A stretch of 64,000 nucleotides of DNA, taken from contig CP084618.1 of NCBI GenBank assembly GCA_025917655.1, positions 1,142,011 through 1,206,010 of the forward strand. Direction: 5' to 3'. Position numbers and translations under genes: made by a program. The notes under the pieces are model-generated. The model was not told the DNA's origin and did no database searches. It saw nothing but the letters and a program-made list of their open reading frames with translations. Within the stretch, counting starts at the first letter, position 1. Each line of letters begins with the position of its first letter. Origin of the DNA: Chlorella sorokiniana. Its lineage: Eukaryota > Chlorophyta > Trebouxiophyceae > Chlorellales > Chlorellaceae. This document shows positions 40,942-52,338 of the stretch, piece after piece.

Positions 40942-41227
40942 GGCTCTGCTGGTGCCAATGCTTGCTCAACGGGCTGCAAAGGGGAGTAACCTAATTGACC
41001 TGCTTGGCGACAATGGGAGCAGTGTGCCGCTGGCCTTTGGGCACTGTGCAGTTTGGCTTAGGGACGAGAGAATTGACAACGCCGATCACGGGGTTGGCGA
41101 GGAAAAGCCCTCCCTGCTGCCCCATGCTACGCCAGCCTATCCCTGCTGCGCAGCCGAAAGGGGGGCTCCGGCAGCACCTGCAAGCAAGATCAGCACCCGC
41201 ACCAGCCATCCACCATCACCTCGCGGC
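40942..41227. promoter_or_regulatory. Compact divergent promoter, PDHA / thioredoxin m
   Basis: Only 286 bp separate the two opposite start codons, so both promoters and 5' UTRs must share this spacer. No TATA box is evident. Confidence 0.5.
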
Positions 41228-42424
41228 ATGATGAGCGCCCTGGTTGCAGCTGCCCCCGCGGCGATGGCTCCTCGCGCTGCCCACCCGGCACGGGCGTCCC
41301 TGCGGGCGCCCAGCCGTAGCGTCTTTGCGGCAAGGGTCCACCAGCGGCGGCCAGCAGTGCGCTCTGCGCGCGTGTACGCAGCAGATGCCAATGTCAAGGC
41401 TGCAGGCGAGCAAGGGCTTCCGGGAGGGGCTTGCTGGCCCTTTGCTTAATGCATGCGTGATGCCATGTTTCTGGACCACCCAACGACCTAGCCCGCTGGC
41501 TGCCCGGCCCTTGGGCCTGCCATCCCGCGGCACGGTGCTGCCAGCAAGCCGGACGCTGGCAGGCTGCGAGTGGCAGCGCTCGTCGCACCTGTCCTGCCAG
41601 TTACCGCCAAGTACATTGTTATCCATCCTTACTGTCCAATGTGGCTGTGTATGGCCTCAAAGGTATCACCGGGTGGACTGCTGACTGCAGGCGCGGGTGC
41701 GGTGACGGACTCCACCTGGGAGGAGCTGGTCCTCAAGTCCCCTGTCCCCGTCCTGGTAGGCCGCTGCAGCAGCGTCCGTCCTTGCAACTTGTAGCTGTGC
41801 ATCGACAGTGCCCACCAGCAAGCCCAATGCGACAGTGCCTCTGCGTGCTGAGCATCCACGCGGGTCGTGCCGCCTGCCAGTGCTCATCCCTCCCCTCCTT
41901 TTCGTTCTGCCCAGGTGGACTTCTGGGCGCCCTGGTGCGGCCCCTGCCGCATGATTGCGCCGCTGGTTGACGAGATTGCCGCCGAGTACGGCGACAAGCT
42001 GCGCACGGTAGGCCGCTGCACAACCATGGCTTCAGGCATGGTGTGCAAACAGCAGCACACATGGTCCAGGCCACCATGCCATCTCTGACGCCAACCTTAG
42101 CCTGCCGCAACCCCGTCCCGCCCCCCCACCACCCCCCACCCCCGGTCGCCCCGCAGCTGAAGCTGAACACGGACGAGAGCCCCAACGTGGCCACCGAGTA
42201 CGGCATCCGCAGCATCCCCACAGTCATGGTGTTCAAGAATGGCCAGAAGATGGATGCCGTGATTGGCGCGGTTCCCAAGTCGACCCTGGTGCAGGTGGGC
42301 AGGCTGAGCTACGCTGCTGCTGCCCTGTGCCACGCGCTGCAGTCGTCCTGCAGTTTTCCGTCATCTCTTTCTGCAATCTCTTTGGTCTTGGCTGCTGCAG
42401 ACGGTTGAGAAGTACCTGGACTGA
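41228..42424 (+). CDS. TRXM: Thioredoxin m-type, chloroplast
   Basis: Five exons (41228-41405, 41691-41755, 41915-42007, 42157-42294, 42401-42424) join in perfect phase. A long Ala/Arg/Ser-rich transit peptide starts [18 protein letters not shown]. The mature domain carries [11 protein letters not shown], the redox site [40 protein letters not shown] with the cis-proline motif [11 protein letters not shown], and the last exon TVEKYLD. M-type thioredoxins pass electrons from ferredoxin-thioredoxin reductase to Calvin-cycle and other stromal enzymes. The first intron uses a GC donor (CAG/GCGAGC at 41406); with it the frame is continuous. This gene shows none of the frame breaks seen in its neighbours. 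It is divergent from PDHA. Whether it is m-type rather than another plastid class rests on my recall of the family. Confidence 0.92.
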
Positions 42425-43244
42425 ACGGCAGGCAAGCGGTCAGCGCTGGCACCAGCCGCCTGCACGGCTGTAGCGCCTCGCCCGCCAACCTCCCATCCCC
42501 TCCCAGTTCTTGTACCACCAACCAACCTGCTGTCCCTTCCTTTTATCAGGCCCGCCTCTGCCGCCGGTGCAGGCCGCCGCACTTGTCTCAATCCCCCTGC
42601 TCCCTGGCGCCGCTCCCTCCACCCCACCCACCCCCATCCATGGCTGCTTGCAATAGCGCGGAGCAACAAAGGGCGGCCTGGCCTCACCTGCTGATGCAGC
42701 ACCGCTCCGCGTTTCTTGCTTTTTGCGCTTCCAACCCACAGCCCCACCCTCATGAGGAGATCAGCACTTGAAGATTCGCAGAGGAGCAGTGACACTTGCT
42801 TCCCCTTTCTTTGTTTGCCTGTGCTGGCAGTTTGGGTGCCCACCGCACCTTGGCGCGCTGCAATATCAGGCCCTGCTGGACCGCGCAGTTGGCTGAGAGC
42901 AACCCTTGCTTCTATCCACTCTTTTCACTTGGCCCCATGCCACTGGTCTAATATACAAGCAACACGTCTCTTCACTAGCTGGCAGGCAGGAGGGCAGGAA
43001 TGCGGTCCGGCAGCGGGCCAGTTCGCACATATTGCGTGGGTGGCAGCAATTGATGCGCTGTGCAAGGGATGTTCCCTCCTATAGTTAATGACAATGCAGC
43101 ACCATCGGTGCAACCGTCATCCCCAAGTGAAGGCCGCATGCTGCGCTGTGATAGCTTGTTGGCAGAGCGGGCGCCACTCCCTTCGTGAGGTTTGACGCTG
43201 TCATTACCATTCCAACAGTAAGCTCTATTGCAGATTGTGAGGAC
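42425..43244. other. Intergenic, no gene recognised
   Basis: This is the same-strand spacer between thioredoxin m and BRX1, holding a 3' UTR and a promoter. I see no supported gene, RNA or poly(A) signal in it. Confidence 0.5.
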
Positions 43245-45995
43245 ATGGCCAAAAGAAAGGCAGCAGCGGCCGCAGATGGCGAGGAGCAGCAGCATGCCAA
43301 GCAGCCGCGGAAGCAGGGGCAGCAGCAGCGGAAGAAGCAGTCAAATATGCCCCCTGATAACAGCAAGCAGTCTGTCCCCGGCGCGCTTGTGTCAGCCGGC
43401 GGCACCGCCGGCTGGAAGAACAAGGAGAAGGTGTTGTTGCTCAGTTCCCGCGGAATCACATATCGGTGAGCTTTTGGGCAGTTATTTTATGCGCAGGTTT
43501 CGCCTGCTGCTGGCCCGGCGCACATGCATGTTGGCGGCGTTGGCGGCCAACGTCTGGGGTGCTGCTGCCTCTTGCCGCGCACAGAGTGCAGCACAGCCTC
43601 CCTCGTTGCACACTCCGCGACCAACTGGGGATGACTCGAGTTGCCCCATAATGATGGCATGCCCGTCATTTTGTTGGGCACTGCAGCCGTCCGATGCCGC
43701 CCACAGGGCATGGCACTGGGCGACAGCTGCAGCCTGGGCTCGCGGCCTGCTGCAGCCATCGGTCCTGCCTGCATGCATAACATCTCTGCCCTGCACCCCC
43801 GCCCTGCGTCTCCGTAGGTTCCGCCACCTGCTGCTGGACCTGTGCCAGCTGCTGCCCCACTGCAAGCGGGATGCCAAGCTGGACAGCAAGAGCGAGCGGG
43901 GGTGATCAACGAGGTGGCAGACATGAAGGTGGGGCATGGTTGTGGGTGTGTGGGTGTTTCAATTGGGGGTGGGGGGGTGGGGGCGGTGTTGTTTGTTGTT
44001 GTATGAACCACTCGCCGGTGCGGTCCCCTTGCACCGCAGGGGTGTACCTCGGTGCTGTACTTTGAGGCGCGCAAGCACAAGGACCTGTACCTCTGGCTGG
44101 CCAAGGCACCGCACGGCCCCAGCGTGAAGTTCCACGTCACAAATGGTGCGACCGCCGGCTCGGTATGGGTCTGCCGCGAGCTCCCTGCTGCCACCCTGGC
44201 TGCCATGCTTGCTGGCAGGCTTGGCGATTCTTTAGCGCGATTGCTGTCCGTGCTTCTGTTGCTGCTGTGCCCTCAGTACACATGGAAGTTGTGCACCCCC
44301 CTCTTCCGTCCTGATGCCGCAGTGCACACGCTGGAGGAGCTGAAGCTTAGCGGCAACCACCTCAAAGGCTCCCGCCCCGTCCTGTCTTTTGATAGGTGAG
44401 CCCTCGCCACTTTCGCTTGCCTGGGCTGTGTGGGGTAATGCACAGCGGCTGCTTACATGCTGCAATGGGCACCTTGCTTGCAATCCTGCTAGCCGCAAGC
44501 CCCCTCACCCCCATGCCCCACCTACCCTCCCCACTCACACACACACACACACACTGCCCCGCAGCAATTTCGACACGGAGCCGCACCTGCAGTTGCTCAA
44601 GGAGATGCTGACGCAGGTGGGCACTGCTCTGCTGCTGTCGCCTGGTCTTGGTTGCTTACAGCTCTCTAAGCACAGCAGCTTGACCTGACCCTGACCGCAA
44701 GGTGCTGTTGCTGCCCCGGCGTACGCCATGATTGCCTTGCCTTTGCCTGTCGCCCAAGTCGCGCCCGCGTCGTTAGGACACGCCCTTTGCACCTGCCTGA
44801 TGCCTCTTCTGTGGTTGCGCTCTGTCGTTGCTGTTGGGCCCTCAGCCCTCATCTGTCTTGCGATGCAAATTAAGCTCCCTGCGTCGCCGCAGGTGTTTGC
44901 CACACCAAAACGACACCACAAGTCGAAGCCCTTCTTTGACCACATCATCTCCTTCACAATGTCAGACGGCCGCCTGTGGCTGCGCAACTACCAGGTGGGC
45001 TCCGCAATAAATTGCCACCCTATCACACGTTGCCAGGGTTGTTAAGACGTAACTAAGGGCTCTGCGGGCGTCAAGCACGCCACCGGCTGCGTGCCGCCTC
45101 TCCGCCATCTGCCAGCTGGACGTACGGCAGCCTTGCTTTCAACGCCCGCCCCCTGCCCTGCCGTGCAGGTGCTGCAAGACCCCGAGAAACAAAAGGCAGG
45201 GTCGGAGGGTGTGACGCTAGTAGAGGTGGGCGCCGTCGCCCGCTGCACTTCCGAAGGGCACCTGCGCTATTGACTTTGTGAGGGCGGGGGTTGATCCAGC
45301 GCAGGTCCCATTTTACGGCCTCGGCATGGCAACAATAGCCATTGCTGGTTTTTTGACCGATGCACTGCCGTGTCTTAGTTTCCTGTCTCCTTGCCCTTGC
45401 CGATCCGTTGCTAGCAGGTGGGCCCCGCGCCTGCCTCAACCCCATCAAGATGTTTGCGGGCTCCTTTGGTGGCCCTGTCATCTACGAGAACGCCGCCTAC
45501 GTGTCGCCCAACATGGTAAGCCTGCCCGTTCGGCAGATGAGGGGGCGCTGGCGTGCACAAAGTTTGAATCATTGGGCAGCGGCGGTGTGAGCCTCATGCT
45601 AAGCGAGGTTGTGTGGGAGTGAACGTGAACCCGATCCTGCCTTTGCCGCCTGGGCGTACACCTCCCGCCACCGCAGATTCGGTCGATGCTGAAGCGGCAG
45701 CAGCAGGGCAAGTACGCAGCAAAAGTGCAGGTGAGCAGGGCTGGGAAGTCAGGCATGTGCATGCAAGGCTCGGCTGTCGCTGATAGTGTCGTTTCGACAA
45801 ACCAGGGCGCTTGCATGACCTGCCACATCAGCATACCGCTGCGCAGGGGGCTTTCTTGTTCGACGGCTGGCAGCTCGCACACATGTGAACATGCTCCTGC
45901 CCCCGCCTGCCCCCATGCAGAGCCGCGAGGAGCGTAAGGCTCATGTCGCAGCCAACCCGCTGCCAAAGGATGAGCTGGCGGGCGTGTTTAAGTGA
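43245..45995 (+). CDS. BRX1: Ribosome biogenesis protein BRX1
   Basis: This is a nucleolar Brix-domain protein needed for 60S subunit assembly. The start is MAKRKAAAAADGEEQQ, with a Lys/Gln-rich low-complexity N-terminus. Brix-family blocks follow through about ten exons: KVLLLSSRGITYR, FRHLLLDLCQLLPHCKRDAK, VINEVADMKGCTSVLYFEAR, KHKDLYLWLAKAPHGPSVKF, HTLEELKLSGNHLKGSRPVL, PFFDHIISFTMSDGRLWLRN, CLNPIKMFAGSFGG and YVSPNMIRSMLKRQQQGKYA, ending KDELAGVFK and TGA. The frame breaks at the G run 43898-43902 (SERG to VINEV) and the C run 45423-45426 (VGP to CLNPIKMF). One missing base at each restores the expected BRX1 sequence. All other exon joins keep phase. Confidence 0.93.
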
Positions 45996-46613
45996 ACTGC
46001 GCTACTTGACGGCACCTGCGGTGCGGGCCTGTGGCAGTATGCCATGGCACCCTGCTGATGCATTCCTGAAGGAGGCCCAGACGCCGCCGCCGGCCGCAGA
46101 AGTTGTACTGCAAACAACTGTCGTGCAATATGCTCGCGTGCGTGTTATACATCAGCAGGCACATTTGATATATCTAGTGCATTCAATTGGCTGCAATCTG
46201 CGACAGGAAGGCCAGCCGCTCTATTTACAGCTTGAGTCCCGCCCGCAGGTGCGGTAACGCGCCAGGCCGTCGCTACGTTAATCATATCAATGTTGGTATT
46301 AAGAAGCCGGCCATCTGCGCATGGGACCCTCATAAGAGCGCATTATGTCCAGAGGACACTCACGTGGCGGGTCCCACAAAACCCCCCGCGCCCACTTGCG
46401 GAGCAATTGGCGCTCACCACAAACCGTCGTGTTGTAAAACACCGCCAGATTCCAGAGGTCCCATGCGCCTCTGATGGAAAATATCGGCATGGTGACTGTC
46501 CTTTATATCCCGCCATCTCAAGGTGCTTGCTGATTTCGTCGGCAAGGTCGAGACGTTGTAAACGCAAGGGGTCGCCCTTTGACCCCCACCCGAGCGCGCG
46601 GCCTGGCAGGCTG
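45996..46613. other. Intergenic, no gene recognised
   Basis: This is the spacer between the BRX1 stop and the SBP-factor start. It is more AT-rich than its flanks and probably contains the BRX1 3' UTR and the next promoter. Nothing else could be supported. Confidence 0.5.
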
Positions 46614-49600
46614 ATGGATAGCACCGGTGGAGGGCACTGGCGGGTCTCAGATTATGACTGGGATCCTCAAAAGCTGGTTTCCAAAGCCCGAACCCCTGTC
46701 GCTGCAGGGGACGCTCACTGCCAAGTGAGTCTCGCACTTGCAGTCCCTCTGCTGCAGAATCCTCACCGCATTTCCGACAGTGTTCTACCTCTTGATCAAG
46801 GGCCGCCGCCGAGCGAACATCCCAGTCGTGCCAGCCACCTGCTGGGTGCCCCCGCCCGGGCTGCCTGCGGGACAGCGGCCCCCCTGACGCAGCAGCCCTG
46901 CGCCTGCAGGTGGAGGGCTGCACAAACGATCTGAGCAACCTGCGCGCCTTCTACGTGCGCCTCCGAATATGTGGTAAGCCGCGTATTGGGGTTGCTGCTG
47001 CCGGCAGTACTTCGCCGCGACTCCAGCTGCCCATGCCGGTCCCCCACTTCAACACTGCCCCCTCCTTCCTGGACATGCCCCCTGTGCAGAGGAGCATGCT
47101 AAAGCGCACAGCGTGACAGACGCTAGTGGCGTGGCCCTGCGCTTTTGCCAGCAGTGCTCCAGGCTGCAGCCGCTGCACATGTTTGAAGGCGCCCGCCGCT
47201 CGTGCGTAGCGTCGCTCACCAAGCGTGAGTGCTGGGCTGGGCTGCGCTGCTCTGCACGTACTGGACTGGCAGCCACAACTCCCGGCAGTTTTTTGGTTGG
47301 GATTGCTTTCAGTGGGCAGGGCTGTGGCCCAGGGAAGCAGGTGCTGTCCTGGCAGCAGCACCAGATTGCGTACCGCAGGTTGTGTACCGCGCGCCAGCTA
47401 TCCATCCCCCCCCGCACGCTGCTGCCCCTGCCTCGGCTGCCCCCTCCCTCCCATGCGACCCGCCCATTCCCGCTCCTCTGCTGCAGGCAAGCAGAGGCGC
47501 AGTGCTAACTCACCGAGGCATCAGGCTGCCGTGTTAGCTGAGGGTGCGGACGAGGCCGCTCCCTGCAAGCGGCCCTCTCGTTGGCGCACGGCTGGCACCG
47601 CCACCGCAGAACCCCGCTGCCGGCTGCCCCATTGAGGCTGAGCAGCGGCGGCACGCCCAGTGATGGCGAGGGTGGCGGCAGCACCGGCACCAGCAGCCGC
47701 GCGCTGGACTCACCGCCGTCGCCGTCTGCGGCCGGCAGGCGCAGCAGTGGTGCGCATGGCGCTGCCACGCCTGGCCATGCGCCCCCACCAGCCCAGGCCA
47801 TGTCACACGAAATTTTCAGCGCAAGTTTATTTTCGGAGGCCGACGGCGACCCCTGGTCGTCGCTCGCGCTTGCTGCGCCCTTTGCCCTGCCATCGGTTTC
47901 GGGCCCAGCCGGTGCGCAGCCCCCTTATCCCGCCACGAGCCGGCTTCACCGGGAGCCACCGGCAGCAGCAGCGCCAGCAGCAGCAGGCTTGGCAGCCAGA
48001 GCCCTCCACCGGGCCGCACACGGCGCCTGAAGACCCCGCCGCCCTCCGCCCGTTCATCCACGACCTGCCTGCCCCCGCCCCCTCCCCCACGCGCCGCCCA
48101 TCTTCGACGTGCCACCCCACGACCCCTCCCTGCGCGGGCTGTCCCCCAAGACCTGGACGTGCTGCTGACGTTGGAGCCGGAGGAGCTGGCCGACGCGCTG
48201 CTGGGTGGGTGGGGTGGGTGGGGAGGGGTGGAGGGTGGGCGCGGGGGGGGGGGTGGGGGATAGGGGTGTGTGGGACGCATGTATGTGTGTCTGTGTTTTC
48301 TTTTGCTTGCCGGGTGGGATGTTTGTTTTTGTTTGGGTGGTTGCCTGTACGTGTCGGGCATGACTTTGTTCAGTCCATCACACGCACCGGCTGTGCACCC
48401 GCAGCCCCAGGCAGCGCAGCTGCGTTGGCGCCGAGGCGCAATGCCTGCCCGGCTGGCTGGTGTTACCGCCTTCTGCTGCCGCCGGTCCCCGCCTGGGCAG
48501 ATGCACGGCCGCCGCTGAGCTGCTGCACAGTCGATGCTCGTGTGCCTCGGCACGCCCCCATTCACGGCCTGCGCTTTGTTGCTGCCCCGCCCCGCAGGCG
48601 GCACCCTCTCCCAGCCTGCTCCCACCCCTCCCCCGCCCCGAGCCCTGCTCTCCTCCTCAACTGCCGACGGGGACAGCTGCGTGCTGCCCCAGCTGGAGCC
48701 CCTCCCCAGCGGCCTGCACCACAGCGGCTTCGGCTCCAGCGACGGCGGAAAATTCGGCTCCACCGGCGGCTTTGGCTCCAGCAGCGGAGCGCTCGGTTCC
48801 AGTGGCGGCCCTGTGGGTGGCGGCGCGCCATGCGTGCACGCCCCGCCCTCGGCGCAGCAGCTGCTGGGCATGTGGCGGCCGCCACGGCCCGGGAAGTGCC
48901 ACGGCCGGTTCTGCCGCCGCCTGCTCACCAGCATGGCCAGGAACTTGGAAAGCAGTGCGGCCAGCAGTACATTTTGCAGGCGGGCGAGCCGTCCCTGCCT
49001 CCCGGCGGCAGCAGCGGCCGCTTTGGGAGCGCCACCACGGCCGCCTACCCAGCACCCCTGCCCTTCGCTGCGGGTGCCGTCCCACCCCTGTCGTTCGCCG
49101 CCGACGCCACAGCCGCCTCCTGGCGGGCAACGGCGCCACTTGGCCTCAGCAGCCTGGCGCCGCCACCTGCCACCGCCAGCCCAAGTGCCGCTGCCGTGCC
49201 TGGCGCCAGCGGCAGCAGCGGCGGCGCCGTCGCCATCAACGATACCAGCAGCAACGCCGCCTCGGCCCACGCCGGGCCCTTCCGTTCAGCCCTCTCCCTG
49301 CCTTCAGCTGGCAGCGCCCCTGCCGCCTCAGCGCTCCCCAGCCGCGCCACTGGAAGCGCCTCCGAGGGGGTGGCGCTGCGCCGCCGCCGCCTGTATCCAC
49401 TTCGGAGCAAGTGCTCTCCTTTTCGCTCAAGGTGGGCCTGGAGGCCCGACTGCGTCCCCGCTTCACGGCCCCCCGCTCTGCAGCCTGCTGCCCGCCGCTG
49501 CCTGAGCCTGGTCGGCAGAAGGGGCAGTTGTGGTCCGCTGGCTGCTCCGGCGCCACCACGGCCCCGCTCCCCCAGCCCCGCATGCTGGCACCCCGACACC

Positions 49601-51449
49601 CTTGCTGCCGCCCCCGTCCCTGCTGCGCCGCTCGAGCAGATATTCGGTGCCCGCCCGACGACCTCCCCCGACCTCGCCTCCCAGCTGCACGCCGCCCTGG
49701 AGCTGGCCCCCTCAGTGGTCACCGCCTCCCTGCGCACCGGCTGCGCCTGCATCACCGCCTCCCTGCTGGCCTCCCGGGCGAGGCGGCCGCGCTGGAGGCA
49801 AGGCCTGGCGGCGCGGCGGCAGCCCTCGCGCAGGCGGTCGCGGCCGCCCTGGACGCGGCTGGCGCCCCGCCAAAGTGCTGGTGAGGCGGCGCCGCCCTGC
49901 ACTGCTGCCGCCTGCCTGGTGCTGCCTTGCTGCCCACCGCTTCTGAACAGGGACCTTGTGTCTGGGGAAATTGTCACGTGATTGTCAGCCATGCTGCCAG
50001 CTTGCCAAAAGCGCTCCCGCCTTTACAAACCCGGACCGAATCCCACTGCAGTGCCAGTCTGGGAGCTGGCTCGCGGCAGCCGATGGTGCCAGTGGCGCAA
50101 GCGGCCGGGCACGCCTGCCCCCTGCAACCATGCCCTGGGGTTGGCCACTCCGCCCGCGCTGCTGAGCCCAAGCAGCGACGGCGACGGCGACGGCGGCGGC
50201 GCGTGTCACGTGCATGCTGTCCTGGTTGGGAGGGGTCTCAGCTCCAGCCGGGCCACGCTGCACTGCCGCGCGCGCGGCCGCCACCTGGTCACCTCAGTGC
50301 TCTTGCTTCGCACTGGCTGCACAGACGGCTGCGCAGCCACTGCAACGGGCGACGCGCCTTCCCCCTCCAGCAGTTCGGCCCGCCGACGCAGGCCCCTGCC
50401 GGCAGGGGCTGCTCTGCGGTTGCAGCTGATGCTGCGGGCGGCAGCGGGGTTGCCACCTGCGCGCGGCAGCTCGCTCAGGCGCAGCAGGTCCTCGCAACGC
50501 TGCGCCTGGCCGCTGGAGAAGAGGCTGCGCTGGTGGCCGTGCAGCTGCCCGGCGGCTGCGCCTGCGGCTTGCTCGAGTTTGAGCTGGCTCAAGGCAAGCC
50601 TTTGGTCTTGTGGGCGGGAGGGTGTGGGCTGATTTTGCGGGTGGTGGTTGGGGTGGTTTGGGGCGCAGCTGCGCTGCACCCCGTGCACCCTGCGTGGCGG
50701 CCCCTTAACGGCCATCGCCAGCTAGGCTGTGCCGTCACCTGCTTGGTTGCATGTTGACTTCACGGCCTCTGCCACTGTCCTCTGCGCAGGCGGCCTGCTG
50801 TCGGCCTCGGCACCCCTGCTGGTGCTCCCCCTTCCGCAGCCGCCGCCGTGGAGGAGCTGCAGCAGTTTTCCGCGGCAGCTGCAGCGGGCGGCGGCGATTG
50901 GGATGCCGCCGGCCTGCTGCGCTGCCTGGGCTTCGTGCTGGATGCCGCTCAGATGCACGCCCTTGACAGCCCCAAGTGCTTGGCAAGCCCGGCTGATGCT
51001 GGCCAGGCCGCAGCGCTGGGGCGGGTAAATCGGCTGGCCCGCCAGCTGGCTTCCCGCCTCGCTGGCGACCTCGCGTGCCCGGGCGCTGCAGCCCTGTTGG
51101 ACGCAGCGCGGGAACTCGGGGCCCTGCAACGCGCGGCACGGCCGCTGCTTGCCTTCAAACAGTGCAGGCCACCCCACAGGAGGCAGTGTTGCAGCGCTCC
51201 GCGTCGCTGCCTGACGATCACAGGCGGCAGATCACTGTGCCCCGCCGAGCCTCCGGCCGCATGCTGACGTCCGGCGTGGCCCCGACAGCCGCGCTGCTCT
51301 TCGCTGCGTTGAAGGGCAGCAGAGCAGGCATAGGCCTGGCGCCGGAGCACCCATTGCAAGCCTGCCGCGTGACGGCTGTTGGCTCGACGCTCTCTCCGCT
51401 GCTGCATGGCATGCGCGCCGGCAGCGCATGCTGCCTGTCTGTGCCCTAA
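46614..51449 (+). CDS. SBP-domain transcription factor, long SPL1/CRR1-like form
   Basis: The start MDSTGGGHWRVSDYDWDPQK has the WDP motif seen ahead of SBP domains. It splices in phase into the SBP DNA-binding domain: HCQVEGCTNDLSNLRAFYVR, LRICEEHAKAHS, RFCQQCSRLQPLHMFEGARR, SCVASLTKRKQRRS. Downstream, partly broken frames hold low-complexity Gly/Ser/Pro sequence and segments resembling the conserved C-terminal half of long SPL1/SPL12/CRR1-type proteins. These include LASQLHAALELAPSVV with LRTGCACITASLL (near 49680-49780), then VLVGRGLSSSRATLHCRARG (near 50220) and VEELQQFSAAAAAGGGDWDA (near 50850). Long SBP factors include Chlamydomonas CRR1, which governs copper and hypoxia responses. Several frame changes (47612-47615 and others to 50 kb) make the model after the SBP domain provisional. 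I took the last TAA at 51449 as the end. Confidence 0.75.
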
Positions 51450-52338
51450 CCGCCCCTCCCTGTACGAAATCGGTCTGTGCTTCCAATGCCGGCGGACTTA
51501 ACTGCCGATGTATCTGCCTCGTTTGCCCTTCGCCTAAATTGCTCAGCTGACTGCAGCTGTGGTTGCTGACCTGACTCCCTGCCTTTTGTCCGCGCCCCAT
51601 GCGCCCTGTTGTGAGGATGACCCGCCTTCTGCGCACCTTCTGTGAATCTCTGCGACCCCTCTTGCTGTCCTGCTTCGGCTTCTGCCGCCCCTAACTGCCC
51701 GAAACGTCTTCCTCCTGCTTTTCTCAACGACTGGGTCAGCCCCATGCTGTTCCTTTTCCCAGCATCTCATGTTTTCAGCGTCTTCAAAGCTTTCTGCGCT
51801 CATCAGTGACGACTAGTGCAGCCAATACCTGCACTATGGACAACCGATCCCGTGTCCTGTTTTGGTGGCAGCTGCCAAGTTTCAGGGCTGCCTTGCACTG
51901 CTCCCTGCATTTTGCCTTACGCCTTTCCAAACTCTCAGCGGAACTCTGCCGCCTCCCCTGTCGATGTCTGTAATGAAGCTATGGTGCCATCATAAGATTG
52001 CCTGAATGAGTTTCAGTGGGCCGATGCGCAGGACAGCAGAGAATCAGATGAGAGGCTCGGTAGGCTCCTCGCCAGCTGGCAGAAAAGAAATCAGCGCAGC
52101 TGCTGGGATGTGGGCGACAAGAAACATTGGCAGCTGAATCCGTGACAGCAAGCAGCGGCAAGTGCAAAGCAAGGCAGGGAATAACGAGTGGGGTGCAGGA
52201 CTGATCAAGAAATGTGCAAGTTGCGTGCATGTGATAGCTTGGAAGATAAGTATTTGGCGCAGCAAGGTGTGGGTCTGCGACCGAAGACCAGCAAGTGGTA
52301 CTCAGGCAAAATTTCCTGGTGGGGGCACACAGCAGCGC
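51450..52338. other. Convergent 3' spacer; weak TGTAA at 51969
   Basis: About 890 bp lie between the SBP-factor stop and the ketoacyl-CoA synthase stop, transcribed towards each other. TGTAA at 51969-51973 could be the poly(A) signal of the plus-strand gene, but it lies 520 bp past the stop. No gene was recognised. Confidence 0.45.

Noticed and set aside
47816-49270. A 484-codon antisense open frame
   Set aside because: It is a mirror of the GC-rich Gly/Ser/Pro-coding exons, with no domain and no splice logic of its own.
47660-49981. A 773-codon open frame on the plus strand through the SBP-factor gene
   Set aside because: It crosses the intron near 48200-48600 and mixes true exon frame with non-coding frame. 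Its length is an effect of the high GC content. Only parts of it belong to the real protein.
51969-51973. TGTAA as a firm poly(A) signal of the SBP-factor gene
   Set aside because: It is 520 bp past the stop and a 5-mer is expected by chance. I kept it only as a note in the spacer entry.
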